Program-made: the position numbers and the translations under genes
Notes under the pieces: generated by a model
What the model was told of the DNA's origin: nothing
The model's database searches: none
What the model saw: the letters and a program-made list of their open reading frames with translations, nothing else
NCBI RefSeq assembly: GCF_034931045.1
Contig: NZ_JAYGHH010000002.1
Span: forward strand, 263,177-327,176
DNA from: Nodularia sp034931045
GTDB taxonomy: Bacteria > Cyanobacteriota > Cyanobacteriia > Cyanobacteriales > Nostocaceae
DNA length: 64,000 nucleotides
Reading direction: 5' to 3'
In this document: one piece after another, positions 52,845-61,789 of the stretch
How the letters are laid out: each line of letters opens with the position of its first letter
Position numbering within the stretch: the first letter of the stretch is position 1

Positions 52845-53927
52845 GTGACTACAACAGTTTTAAAGGCTAATTCTATCCAATCTTTGTTAGGTAAAGAAGC
52901 AGAAAACTTACTCACCTACAAAGCAAAAGTTTCTCAGGATTTGCTGCATTTACCAAGCCCAGATTTTATAGATAAAGTTTGGATAAATAGCGATCGCCAT
53001 CCCCAAGTCTTGCGTAATCTCCAGCAGCTTTACTCTTACGGTCGGTTAGCAAATACTGGTTATCTGTCTATCCTACCAGTAGACCAAGGAATTGAACACT
53101 CGGCTGGGGCATCTTTCGCGCCTAATCCGATTTATTTTGATCCCGAAAATATTATCAAATTGGCAATAGCAGGGGGCTGTAATGCAGTTGCTACGACTTT
53201 AGGTGTATTAGGTAGCATTTCTCGTAAATATGCCCATAAAATCCCCTTCATCGCCAAAATTAACCACAACGAACTACTAACTTTTCCCAATCAATATGAC
53301 CAGATATTGTTTGCTGATGTGGAACAAGCTTGGAACTTGGGTGCAGTAGCGGTAGGCGCGACTATTTATTTTGGTTCAGAACAATCTGCTAGGCAAATTC
53401 AGGAAGTTAGCCAAGCATTTAAATACGCCCATGAACTGGGTTTGGCGACAATTCTTTGGTGCTATCTGCGTAACAGCACTTTCAAACAAGACCAAGATTA
53501 TCACGTTGCTGCTGACCTCACCGGACAAGCTAATCATTTGGGTGTGACGATTGAGGCAGACATTATTAAACAAAAGTTACCCGAATGTAATCATGGTTAT
53601 GGTGCAGTAGCTAAAGCGACTAACCAGAGTTACGGCAAAACTAATGAACGTGTTTACACTGAATTGACCAGTGATCACCCCATTGATTTGACTCGTTATC
53701 AGGTGCTGAATTGCTACTGTGGACGTGCGGGGCTAATTAATTCTGGTGGTGCATCTGGTAAAGATGACTTTGCCGAAGCTGTGCGGACAGCAGTGATTAA
53801 TAAACGAGCTGGTGGTACTGGGTTAATTTCTGGACGAAAAACCTTTCAGCGTCCCTTTGAGGAAGGTGTAAAACTATTTCATGCAATTCAGGATGTTTAC
53901 TTATCTCCAGATGTGACTATAGCTTAG
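52845..53927 (+). CDS. Class I fructose-bisphosphate aldolase (DhnA type)
   Basis: 360 residues from a GTG at 52845 with AGGGG upstream. Archaeal/DhnA-type class I aldolase: YLSILPVDQGIEHSAGASFA, LAIAGGCNAVATTLGVLGSI, FIAKINHNELLTFPNQYDQI, a Lys-bearing GVTIEADIIKQKLPE, and RAGGTGLISGRKTFQRPFEE with the phosphate-binding loop. It cleaves fructose 1,6-bisphosphate via a Schiff base and is metal independent, complementing the class II enzyme of the Calvin cycle. Preceded by the structured region described above. Confidence 0.93.
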   Translation: MTTTVLKANSIQSLLGKEAENLLTYKAKVSQDLLHLPSPDFIDKVWINSDRHPQVLRNLQQLYSYGRLANTGYLSILPVDQGIEHSAGASFAPNPIYFDPENIIKLAIAGGCNAVATTLGVLGSISRKYAHKIPFIAKINHNELLTFPNQYDQILFADVEQAWNLGAVAVGATIYFGSEQSARQIQEVSQAFKYAHELGLATILWCYLRNSTFKQDQDYHVAADLTGQANHLGVTIEADIIKQKLPECNHGYGAVAKATNQSYGKTNERVYTELTSDHPIDLTRYQVLNCYCGRAGLINSGGASGKDDFAEAVRTAVINKRAGGTGLISGRKTFQRPFEEGVKLFHAIQDVYLSPDVTIA

Positions 53928-54116
53928 GAAGTGTGGGGAGTGTGCGGGAATAACTATAGTGAGGTGGAATATGTGTACTTCATTCCAGTGCATACCGCTA
54001 TGATGACTAATAATACTTTTTATATACACGCAACTATCCTAGAGGAAGAAGTTAGAGCAATACAGAATCTCCTAATATTCAAGCATTTAGGAAAAAATTA
54101 GGAGATGGCCTTTATC

Positions 54117-54440
54117 ATGTTGAATATCCCAAAAATATTTAATAAATTGCATCGTCAATTAACCATAGTATTACTGGCTGGTTTAATGTGGTTTACCAGC
54201 TTACCTACTGCTCCAGTACAAGCTGAGGGATATTATCAGGAGAAAGACCACGGTATAGCAGTATCTAAACCCTATTATGGCACTAGAGAGCGTAAAATTG
54301 TCGTGGAAACAGAGGCGATTAAACCCTACTATTCTACCAAAGAAAGAAAAAGAGAAAAAGTCATTATCAAGACACCTGCGGCAGTGGATCATACTCTTGA
54401 AAGTGGCAAGCGGGGGCAAGAGGTAATTCCGAAAAACTGA
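54117..54440 (+). CDS. Small exported protein with internal repeat, hypothetical
   Basis: 107 residues from the ATG at 54117; an ATG at 54105 abuts the GGAG site (54101-54104) too closely. Signal peptide QLTIVLLAGLMWFTSLPTAP with cleavage likely after VQAEG. The mature part holds an imperfect repeat, SKPYYGTRERKIVVETEAI and KPYYSTKERKREKVIIKT. No known domain. It may be periplasmic and basic, with a possible ligand- or nucleic-acid-binding role, but nothing supports this directly. Its stop overlaps the ATG of the interrupted ORF that follows (TGATG-type). Confidence 0.62.
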   Translation: MLNIPKIFNKLHRQLTIVLLAGLMWFTSLPTAPVQAEGYYQEKDHGIAVSKPYYGTRERKIVVETEAIKPYYSTKERKREKVIIKTPAAVDHTLESGKRGQEVIPKN

Positions 54441-54685
54441 TGATAAATTGGCACTCGGCAAAAGAAGCTCTCAGAAGAAGTTCTGCACTAAAACGAGTAA
54501 ATAGCGATCGCTACCTTGCAGTTATTACTAACCCACTTCAGGGAGTTAGTGAAAATATTGCTTAGGCTGAGACTAGAGGTTTGGGATTAACTTATACAAA
54601 AACCGAAAAATTTCAACGGGGTTGGATGTATAGTAATGGATTTATGCTGTACAAATGTTTGCCTTCTAGACTCGCTCAGGAATAA
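54440..54685 (+). pseudogene. Small ORF interrupted by an in-frame TAG
   Basis: The frame opens at ATG 54440, reads 41 codons (MINWHSAKEALRRSSALKRV ... SENIA), hits TAG, then continues 39 codons (AETRGLGLTYTKTEKFQRGW ... SRLAQE) to a TAA. Both halves have protein-like composition. Not recognised; may be a decayed gene or chance. Confidence 0.35.
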
Positions 54686-54756
54686 AAAAAGGCAAATCTC
54701 GGTAGGGATTGTGAGATATCCTTATATAAGTGAGAGATTTGCCAAATAAATTAAGC

Positions 54757-55923
54757 ATGAAGCTGGCAGCACGAGTAAGTAAGGTGTCCCCTTCTTTAAC
54801 CTTAGCGATCGCAGCTAAAGCTAAGGCCATGAAGGCTGAGGGAATAGACGTTTGTAGTTTCAGCGCTGGAGAACCGGATTTTGACACTCCAGCCCACATC
54901 AAAGCCGCAGCAGCGACAGCTTTGGAATCAGGTAAAACCAAGTATGGCCCAGCAGCAGGAGAACCAAAGTTAAGGGAAGCGATCGCCCATAAACTGAAAA
55001 CTGAGAACGGCCTAAATTATCAATCAGAGAATGTCATTGTCACTAACGGCGGTAAACATTCTCTGTTTAACTTGATGTTAGCCCTGATTGATTCGGGTGA
55101 TGAAGTCATTATCCCGGCTCCTTATTGGCTAAGTTATCCAGAAATGGTAACTTTAGTTGGTGGGAATCCAGTAATTGTCACCACAGATGCGGCGACGGAT
55201 TATAAAATTACTCCCGAACAACTACGTCAAGCAATTACACCCAAAACAAAGTTATTTATTCTCAACTCCCCATCTAATCCCACTGGGATGGTGTACACGC
55301 CAGATGAAATTAAAGCACTGGCGCAGGTAGTAGTGGATGCAGATATCTTTGTGGTTTCTGATGAGATTTACGAAAGGATTCTCTACGATGGTGCAGAACA
55401 CATCAGTATTGGTTCTCTGGGTAAAGAAATTTTTGACCGGACGTTAATCAGTAACGGGTTTGCGAAAGCTTACTCAATGACTGGTTGGAGACTGGGTTAT
55501 TTAGCCGGGCCAGTGGAGATAATTCGCGCCGCCAGCACTATTCAAGGACATAGTACATCGAATGTGTGTACATTTGCCCAATATGGTGCGATCGCGGCGT
55601 TAGAAAGTTCTCAAGACTGTGTAGAAACAATGCGCCAAGCTTTCGCTAAACGGCGACAAGTGATGTTAGACAGACTCAACGCCATTCCGGGGCTGAGTTG
55701 TGGCAAACCAGATGGCGCATTTTATCTGTTTCCTGATATTAGCAAAACAGGTCTCAAGTCCCTAGAATTTTGTAACGCCCTCTTGGAAGCACACCAAGTA
55801 GCAATAATTCCAGGCATCGCTTTTGGTGCTGATCAAAACATTCGTTTGTCTTATGCCACTGATATGGCCACTATTGAGAAAGGGATGGATAGATTGGAAA
55901 AATTTGTGAGTTCTCTTGTTTAG
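54757..55923 (+). CDS. Class I aminotransferase (aspartate aminotransferase, subgroup Ib)
   Basis: 388 residues from the ATG at 54757 (MKLAARVSKVSPSLTLAIAA). PLP enzyme. Seen: SFSAGEPDFDTPAHIKAAAA, KYGPAAGEPKLREAIAHKL, NGGKHSLFNLM, LNSPSNPTGMVYT, VSDEIYERILYDG, and the Schiff-base motif SNGFAKAYSMTGWRLGYLAG. Matches Ib aspartate aminotransferases, which in cyanobacteria and plants may also transaminate prephenate; the substrate choice cannot be settled here. Confidence 0.94.
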   Translation: MKLAARVSKVSPSLTLAIAAKAKAMKAEGIDVCSFSAGEPDFDTPAHIKAAAATALESGKTKYGPAAGEPKLREAIAHKLKTENGLNYQSENVIVTNGGKHSLFNLMLALIDSGDEVIIPAPYWLSYPEMVTLVGGNPVIVTTDAATDYKITPEQLRQAITPKTKLFILNSPSNPTGMVYTPDEIKALAQVVVDADIFVVSDEIYERILYDGAEHISIGSLGKEIFDRTLISNGFAKAYSMTGWRLGYLAGPVEIIRAASTIQGHSTSNVCTFAQYGAIAALESSQDCVETMRQAFAKRRQVMLDRLNAIPGLSCGKPDGAFYLFPDISKTGLKSLEFCNALLEAHQVAIIPGIAFGADQNIRLSYATDMATIEKGMDRLEKFVSSLV

Positions 55924-55948
55924 GAATGCGGATTTAATCAAGTACAGA

Positions 55949-56044
55949 ACCTCACCCCTAAACCTGCTTCTTCTCCCTTTGGGAGAAGCTATGCGAAAGC
56001 AAGGAGACGGGAGACTTTAACAAAAGTCAATGGCGGGGTGAGGT
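55949..56044. repeat. Inverted-repeat element, 96 bp
   Basis: ACCTCACCCC at the left and GGGGTGAGGT at the right are exact inverses. Inside is the hairpin CTTCTCCC-TTT-GGGAGAAG with GCTATGC, also seen near 7197. Confidence 0.7.
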
Positions 56045-56138
56045 CAATAAACCCGAAATTAGGTTTACCATCAAAAGTGTGAATTTTGGGAATGACAGAT
56101 AGCTGAAACTGTTCTTGTTCCCTGCCTCCACGACAAAA

Positions 56139-56172
56139 CTTTTATGCCTAACGGCACGCTACGCGAACAGCA
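56139..56172. repeat. 34-bp dispersed repeat, copy 2 (inverted)
   Basis: Exact reverse complement of 40461-40494, starting CTTTTATGCCTAACGG. Confidence 0.85.
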
Positions 56173-56382
56173 AAACCTAGACACATATCTAGTAGCATAG
56201 CTAACAATTACCCGAAAATTGGTGAATAAACTGCAATTTACCGATAAAAATGAAATTATTGCCAATAAACTAAGTTTTTGACCCAGATGTTAACTCAGTA
56301 AAACACGCTTATTTGGCATTTTGGCAGACATACATTTTTTGTCAGTGGTATCTTTTAATTGTGCAAGGGGTGTAGTAGAAGT

Positions 56383-56406
56383 AGCCTAGATTAATTAATC
56401 TGGGCT
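56383..56406. terminator. Hairpin after VOC gene
   Basis: AGCC-T-AGATT pairs with AATCT-G-GGCT around AATT. It lies 32 bp beyond the VOC stop and may end that transcript, though no U-tract follows on the minus strand. Confidence 0.4.
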
Positions 56407-56437
56407 ATTTCTGCAATTTTATGAACTTTGACAATAG

Positions 56438-56803
56438 TTAAGCACGAGTCAACAGTTCTAAATTATGACCATCCAGATCATAGAAATAGAAACCACGACC
56501 TCCCATTCTATGGTTAATTTCACCTTTCTTTTCATGCATGGGGTCGCTACTATATTCAAGTCCCATTTCTTTGATGCGTGTAAAGATGACATCAAATTCC
56601 TCATCACTAACATGAAAAGCATAATGATGAGAGTCAAATCTGTATCTGTCAGCAAAATCGAAGGTTAACTTGTCATTGATATGCACAGCCGCAAAATGAC
56701 CAACTGGAGTATCAAGTCTTAGTCCCAAAATTTCTGCAAAAAAACGTGCCGATTTTTCTTTATCATGTGCAGGAACTATAGTATGGTCTAAGGTAATTGT
56801 CAT
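56438..56803 (-). CDS. VOC (glyoxalase/dioxygenase-fold) protein
   Basis: 121 residues, two beta-alpha-beta-beta-beta units. Seen: ITLDHTIVPAHDKEKSARFF with His6 region, AEILGLRLDTPVGHFAAVHI, HHYAFHVSDEEFDVIFTRIK, and YFYDLDGHNLELLTRA with the C-terminal metal Glu. Possible metal ligands are the early His, the central His and the last Glu. Could be a lactoylglutathione lyase-like, resistance or dioxygenase-like protein; no neighbour helps. Confidence 0.88.
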   Translation of the reverse strand: MTITLDHTIVPAHDKEKSARFFAEILGLRLDTPVGHFAAVHINDKLTFDFADRYRFDSHHYAFHVSDEEFDVIFTRIKEMGLEYSSDPMHEKKGEINHRMGGRGFYFYDLDGHNLELLTRA

Positions 56804-57129
56804 ATTACACCTTCCCTTGTCTTTGGGTATTTCTCTTGCTCAAATCCACATAAATTTCCAAAAAACCACAAATAAACACTCATAGTGATTACTCGTGAAA
56901 TATTCAAGTTTATTGATTAATCTTGGTGTAGTTTCTTTATTTTAGCGATTAATTCTCTATTCCCAATAAGTGTTATTCATGAAATAAGTATTGTATAACA
57001 CTCGCATTTGCGTAACTGTGATTAGCGATTCCTACACACCCAACACTGACATTTTATTTGCTCGTGCCTTACCGACCATCGCTTGCTAATGAATTGTAAA
57101 ATGAAAACAGCAGAAAATCTTTCATTTTT
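56804..57129. other. Spacer with no gene seen
   Basis: AT-rich; no ORF, hairpin or repeat that I could support. Confidence 0.5.
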
Positions 57130-57294
57130 ATGACTGTAGAACCCCAGACCGAAAAAGACAAATTACAGGCAAGTACTAGCATTAAGACAAATCAAGAAAT
57201 AGCAGACGAAAAAGTTCTCTGTTCTCACTGCCAGCGCACCGCTACAAACGGTCTGAAATGTAAAGGCATTTGTGTGGCTGATAATGACTATTAA
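57130..57294 (+). CDS. Small zinc-ribbon-like protein
   Basis: 54 residues. An acidic/polar N-terminus (MTVEPQTEKDKLQASTSIKT) is followed by VLCSHCQRTATNGLKCKGIC, giving two Cys pairs (CxxC and CxxxxC) spaced as a small zinc-binding knuckle, and ends VADNDY. Similar short proteins occur in Nostoc genomes, as I recall. No ribosome site stands out. It converges on the cyclase gene. Role unknown; a nucleic-acid- or protein-binding function would fit the fold. Confidence 0.58.
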   Translation: MTVEPQTEKDKLQASTSIKTNQEIADEKVLCSHCQRTATNGLKCKGICVADNDY

Positions 57295-57316
57295 TTAGAG
57301 GATGGGAGTGAGATAA

Positions 57317-58033
57317 TCACGGTACTAAAGCCAATACCCCCGCAGGACAACCAGAACCATCCCGCAACCTCAAAACACCAATGATTACAGTTATACCCTT
57401 TGCTGGTAGCTGCTGTAAATTTGTGAGATTTTCCAAAATAATCCCTTGCTGTGCCAATACTAGACGGTTAATACTAAAATTGCTATTTTCTCCAGAGTCT
57501 ACCCCATGGGTATCAATGCCTAAACCAGAAATTTGCCGTTCTTTCACAAGAAACTGAGTTGCATCATAGCCAAATCCGGGAAAGTGCATAATTCCTTCAG
57601 CATCTGGGTTAAAAAATGCAGTTTTATCTAACCATTTATCTTGCCAGCCAGTATGCAGTATTACTAAACTACCAAGAGGTATTTTACCATTTCTTTGCTC
57701 CCAAGCGACAACATCGGCAATAGTCAAGACGTAATCAGCATTGATGGCTGCTGCCTTGCAGATATCGATAACTACCCCAGGTAAAACCAGCGACTTAGCC
57801 GAGTATTGGTCAATTCCCACTCCATGAACGTGAAAACTGTTCGGTGCGTTGATATGAGTTGCACTGTGTTCTCCTAAGCTGAAACGCCGGAGGTAATAAC
57901 CATCCGGTGAGATATTAGCGATAGTGGTAAATTCTACGGAAGGATCACCAGGCCATTGGGGAATATCTATGTCTATTATATGGCTAAGATGTATGACCCG
58001 TGAGTAGTTGATGATGTTTTGATTTTGTTCCAT
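57317..58033 (-). CDS. Cyclase family protein (kynurenine formamidase-like fold)
   Basis: 238 residues: VIHLSHIIDIDIPQWPGDPS, the metal motif region FSLGEHSATHINAPNSFHVH, VVIDICKAA, LVILHTGWQDKW, and ISGLGIDTHGVDSGENSNFS. The usual HxGTHxDxPxH appears as HSATHINAPNSFH, so the glycine is Ala and the metal-ligand Asp is Asn. The later residues (GIDTHGVDSG) are normal. It may be a cyanobacterial subgroup with a changed metal site; an amidohydrolase or isomerase-like activity is possible. Confidence 0.85.
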   Translation of the reverse strand: MEQNQNIINYSRVIHLSHIIDIDIPQWPGDPSVEFTTIANISPDGYYLRRFSLGEHSATHINAPNSFHVHGVGIDQYSAKSLVLPGVVIDICKAAAINADYVLTIADVVAWEQRNGKIPLGSLVILHTGWQDKWLDKTAFFNPDAEGIMHFPGFGYDATQFLVKERQISGLGIDTHGVDSGENSNFSINRLVLAQQGIILENLTNLQQLPAKGITVIIGVLRLRDGSGCPAGVLALVP

Positions 58034-58179
58034 ATTTCAAAATATTGACAAAAATAATCATAACTTTTTGGTGATAAGTTGCTTAACCAGAACTAGATGA
58101 TGGTTTTCTAATGCCCAGAAAGGAGTATAGTTTTTACAGTTAGCTTTTTACTAAAGTTTGAGATTGGAGACTTAAATTA

Positions 58180-58506
58180 ATGTCCACTAACACAGTTGCT
58201 TATGTTGAAGAAAGTGAATTTGATGCTCTTTTAAGTAAAGAAAAAGTTGTTGTTGTTGATTTTACTGCTACTTGGTGTGGCCCCTGTCGTCTTGTTAGTC
58301 CCTTAATGGATCAACTTGCGGAAGAATACAAAGGTCGTCTTCAGGTGGTGAAGATAGATATTGACAATAATAAGCCGGTTTTTAAAAGATTTGGTCTGCG
58401 TAGTATTCCGGCGGTTTTAATGTTCAAAGATGGTGAGTTAGTAGAAACTATTGTCGGTGTTTCTCCTTACGAACAGTTCAGTAGTGCTGTTGATAAGTTG
58501 CTTTAA
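58180..58506 (+). CDS. Thioredoxin
   Basis: 108 residues with the active site ATWCGPCRLVSPLMDQLAEE (Cys33, Cys36), VKIDIDNNKPVFKRFGLRSI, the cis-Pro in SIPAVLMFKDGE, and a normal C-terminal helix. A soluble disulphide reductant served by thioredoxin reductase. Cyanobacteria have several; the type (m, x, y) cannot be assigned with certainty, and it lacks the very conserved KLN-type spacing of m-type Trx. Transcribed alone. Confidence 0.95.
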   Translation: MSTNTVAYVEESEFDALLSKEKVVVVDFTATWCGPCRLVSPLMDQLAEEYKGRLQVVKIDIDNNKPVFKRFGLRSIPAVLMFKDGELVETIVGVSPYEQFSSAVDKLL

Positions 58507-59041
58507 CTTGTTTATTAATAGTCGTTAATAAGTAGATATACTTCAAATTGAGATAATTTACCATTAAATTATATTAGCTTTTGCGCCAGAATCTAGATCA
58601 ACCCTGAATTATCTATAAAAAGGCTGTTATTATAGCAATTTAATTTAATTGGCGTACATTATTAGGTTGAGATTCCCGATTTTTTTTAATAGGTCGGGAA
58701 TTTTGCTGGAAGAAGAAATTTAGAGATGATTTATATCTCAAATATTACATTTTGCTTTTAGTGGGAATTGACGCAAATGAGACTACGAAAAATTTAATAA
58801 TATTCCTGTTCTCAATGTACAGCAATCGAAGAATTACTACAGGGAATATATAATATTTTCTGAGTTAAGATTTATAGAAAAAAGTTATTCTCTTTATCCT
58901 CATGACTAGTGAAGCTGATTTAAAAGTGATCAAGATAACAGTAATGCTAAATTTATGAATGTTCATCTAATGCCGATATTGGCACATAATTAAATTTGGT
59001 TACATCAACCCATTAACCTGAAATCATAATTTTTCGGCGAT
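58507..59041. other. Spacer with one hairpin
   Basis: No gene. ATTCCCGA (58672-58679) pairs with TCGGGAAT (58694-58701) across a T-rich loop and is followed by TTT, possibly a terminator; otherwise AT-rich leader for the glycosyltransferase. Confidence 0.5.
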
Positions 59042-60265
59042 ATGAAATTAAGTCTCTGCATGATTGTCAAAAATGAAGCAGCCACACTGCCTAAATGTTT
59101 GAATAGTGTTAAAGGTGTGGTAGATGAGATTATCATACTAGATACCGGTTCCAGCGATCGCACTCCTCATATTGCCCAAGAATTTGGTGCAAAAGTCTAT
59201 CACTTTGAATGGTGTAATGATTTCAGTGCTGCCCGCAATGCGGCGCTACAATATGTTACTGGTGATTGGATTTTGGTGTTAGATGCTGACGAAACTCTCA
59301 CCACAAGTATTGTGCCACAAATGATGTCGGCAATCCAAAGCGAAGAATATCTGCTAATTAATCTGGTGCGTCAAGAAGTTGGCGCAGAGCAATCTCCCTA
59401 TTCTCTGGTGTCGCGACTGTTTCGCAACCATCCCCAGATTCACTTTCAACGCCCATATCATGCTTTAGTGGATGACAGTGTTTCAGCAATTTTAACCCAA
59501 GAACCCCAGTGGCAAATCGGTTATTTACAAGGCATAGCTATTCTACATAAAGGATATCAGAAAACTGCGATCGCGCAAAATAATAAATATGCCAAAGCCC
59601 AAGCCACAATGGAAGCGTTTCTGGCTACCCATCCTGATGATTCTTATGTTTGCAGTAAGTTAGGGGCTTTGTATGTGCAGATTGGCAAAATTGACCAAGG
59701 GATGAATTTACTGTACAGAGGATTAAACCAAGCAAATTCTCTTGATCAGGGAATAACACCAGCAGCAGAAAACTATGAAATTGTTTACGAATTACACTAC
59801 CATCTAGGTATTGCTCACAGTCATTTACAAGATACTCAAGAGGCTATATCTCATTATCAAGCTGCTATCAAGCTGCCAATTTATCCCATGCTTAAATTAG
59901 GAGCATACAATAATTTGGGCAACTTACTCAAAGCATCTGGCGATATTAACAGTGCAAAAATTGCTTACGAAACAACTTTAAAAATTGATCCAAATTTTGT
60001 CATGGGACACTATAACTTGGGAATGATCTGCAAAACTTTAGGTTTATTTACCGATGCGATCGCCTGTTACCAAAAAGCCATCCGATGTAATCCCAACTAT
60101 GCACCAGCTTATCAAAATTTAGGGGTAGTACAGCTAAAAGTTGGCAACGTTCAAGCAAGTTTAACAGCCTTTCAAAATGCCATCCTGCTTTATGAACAAC
60201 AAAACCCCGCAGAAGCTAACAGACTCCGCCAAGGTTTACGCGAGATGGGATTGATGAAATCCTGA
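59042..60265 (+). CDS. Family 2 glycosyltransferase with TPR domain
   Basis: 407 residues. Residues of about 1-190 are a GT-A fold: LSLCMIVKNEAATLPKCLNS, VDEIIILDTGSSDRT, and the DxD region WILVLDADETL. Residues of about 200-400 are TPR repeats (YVCSKLGALYVQIGKIDQGM, YNNLGNLLKASGDINSAKIA, GHYNLGMICKTLGLFTDAIA). The combination resembles SunS/TPR-type transferases that modify proteins or peptides or build surface glycans. No glycan cluster is around it, so a stand-alone protein glycosyltransferase is plausible. Confidence 0.92.
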   Translation: MKLSLCMIVKNEAATLPKCLNSVKGVVDEIIILDTGSSDRTPHIAQEFGAKVYHFEWCNDFSAARNAALQYVTGDWILVLDADETLTTSIVPQMMSAIQSEEYLLINLVRQEVGAEQSPYSLVSRLFRNHPQIHFQRPYHALVDDSVSAILTQEPQWQIGYLQGIAILHKGYQKTAIAQNNKYAKAQATMEAFLATHPDDSYVCSKLGALYVQIGKIDQGMNLLYRGLNQANSLDQGITPAAENYEIVYELHYHLGIAHSHLQDTQEAISHYQAAIKLPIYPMLKLGAYNNLGNLLKASGDINSAKIAYETTLKIDPNFVMGHYNLGMICKTLGLFTDAIACYQKAIRCNPNYAPAYQNLGVVQLKVGNVQASLTAFQNAILLYEQQNPAEANRLRQGLREMGLMKS

Positions 60266-60369
60266 ATGCGACAATTGCGTGGAAATTTTTTATATGTAAG
60301 CTCAATTCACCTCTGATACTGTAAAAGCTTTTTTACACCATTTTCGACTTTTCAAACATCCTCTTATAA

Positions 60370-61044
60370 CTAATTCAAAGAGATAAAATGCAGTTTTGCG
60401 ACCATTTCACTGCGAGCTGAAACACCAAGCTTCCGAAACATCCGTTTTAATGCTTGCTTGACAGAATTTTGCGTTATCCACAGTTGGCGGCCAATTTCGG
60501 CATTCGTTAACCCCTGAGCTACCAAATCAGCAATTTCTAGCTCACGGGCGGTTAAAGGACTTACTAACAGCGAATTGGATATTTTGGCTTCTTTTGCTCG
60601 CAGAGTGGCAAGTTTTGTTGATAAATGAATACACAAAGCGCTTAAGTCAGCTAAGTCATCGGCATTAAAAGCTTCAGTGCCTTGATTGCGAGCTAAGTTT
60701 AATGTCCCCACAAGACGACCATCGCAAACAATCGGCCCAGTCATCACATGTTCATGGTCTTGACGCGAACAGAAATGTTTCCAATCTCCTGGTGATAATA
60801 TTAATTGCTCATGAGCAGGAGCGTGCCTTTCTACCACATAACGCCCGACTGGATTATTCTCCATACAAACTGCGGGAATAGTCTGAGCATTAATTTCCTC
60901 GCTGGGCTGTTCATCAATCAGATAGATACCGCAATGTTGTACGCCAAAATACTCACCAATTTTATCCATGAGAGCCAGTCTTAGTTGCTGCTCGTTATTG
61001 ACATTCGCGATCGCTTGAAATACAACGTAAAGAGAATTAGGCAT
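60370..61044 (-). CDS. GAF-LuxR transcriptional regulator
   Basis: 224 residues from the ATG at 61044 (MPNSLYVVFQAIANVNNEQQ). N-terminal GAF domain (VQHCGIYLIDEQPSEE, GPIVCDGRLVGTLNLARNQG), then a LuxR-type HTH (LTARELEIADLVAQGLTNAE, IGRQLWITQNSVKQALKRMF, RKLGVSARSEMV). Cys in QHCGIY and VCDGR could sense redox state or bind a ligand. It is divergent from the DUF3386 gene across a 103-bp promoter region and is a candidate regulator of it. Confidence 0.92.
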   Translation of the reverse strand: MPNSLYVVFQAIANVNNEQQLRLALMDKIGEYFGVQHCGIYLIDEQPSEEINAQTIPAVCMENNPVGRYVVERHAPAHEQLILSPGDWKHFCSRQDHEHVMTGPIVCDGRLVGTLNLARNQGTEAFNADDLADLSALCIHLSTKLATLRAKEAKISNSLLVSPLTARELEIADLVAQGLTNAEIGRQLWITQNSVKQALKRMFRKLGVSARSEMVAKLHFISLN

Positions 61045-61147
61045 AAGTGTACCCACTTGGGGACTATGCAAAGCTTCATATTTACTTCTATGCTAATACT
61101 AGCCAAGATAAAACGCTAATAATAGCTAGTCACGCTAGGAGAAGCCG

Positions 61148-61789
61148 ATGACAATTACCAAACTTTCTGCTCAGGAACTTTTCCGAGCTGCTTATGAAAA
61201 TCGCTACACTTGGAATAGCTCTTTTTCCGGTTATACCACAGATATTACTTATAAATATGATGACAAAGTATTTACAGGTAAAGTAGTCATTGACGCTAAC
61301 TTAAAGGCGGAAGTGTTGGACGTAGAAGATGAAGCTGCCAAAAAAGCTATCCACGGTCAAGCTTGGGAAATTGCTATTCACCGTGTCCGTCGCAGTTTTG
61401 AAGATACTCACAGTGCCAACCAATTCAGCTATGGTGACACTGACGAAACCGGTGCAATAGAAATTTTAGTTGGTGGTAAAGGCGAAGGCGATAAATATAA
61501 AGTTCGCAATAATGAAGTTTGCCACGTTCACCGTTTAATCCACGGTACTTTTGTAACCATTGACACTTTTAGCAGTCATGATACTGGTGCAGGTTATTTG
61601 TCTCATACTTATGATTCTGTATACCATGACCCCAAAACAGGGGAACAAAAGGGTGGTAGAAGTGAGTTTACCGATGAATATGAAAAAGTTGGTGAATATT
61701 TTATTTTAAATCGTCGGGAGATTCGTACTGAAATATCTGGAAAAGTTTCTACTCAAGAGTTTATTTTCTCGAACCTGAAACTGTTATAG
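61148..61789 (+). CDS. DUF3386 family protein
   Basis: 213 residues: AQELFRAAYENRYTWNSSFS, GYTTDITYKYDDKVFTGKVV, NEVCHVHRLIHGTFVTIDTF, and FILNRREIRTEISGKVSTQE. A cyanobacteria- and plastid-lineage protein of about 215 residues with unknown biochemical role; it has a beta-rich, LolA/DUF-like feel. No signal peptide. GCTAGGAGAAGCCG upstream gives a good ribosome site (AGGAG at 61137-61141). Shares a promoter region with the GAF-LuxR gene. Confidence 0.92.
   Translation: MTITKLSAQELFRAAYENRYTWNSSFSGYTTDITYKYDDKVFTGKVVIDANLKAEVLDVEDEAAKKAIHGQAWEIAIHRVRRSFEDTHSANQFSYGDTDETGAIEILVGGKGEGDKYKVRNNEVCHVHRLIHGTFVTIDTFSSHDTGAGYLSHTYDSVYHDPKTGEQKGGRSEFTDEYEKVGEYFILNRREIRTEISGKVSTQEFIFSNLKLL

Larger units (their letters stand above)
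55924..56437. other. Repeat-rich spacer
   Basis: No gene; a 64-codon minus-strand frame at 56071-56265 runs through a dispersed repeat and is rejected. Holds the inverted-repeat element 55949-56044, the 34-bp repeat 56139-56172 and the hairpin 56383-56406. Confidence 0.6.

Noticed and set aside
56071..56265. 64-codon minus-strand ORF
   Set aside because: Passes through the 34-bp dispersed repeat and lacks protein-like composition.
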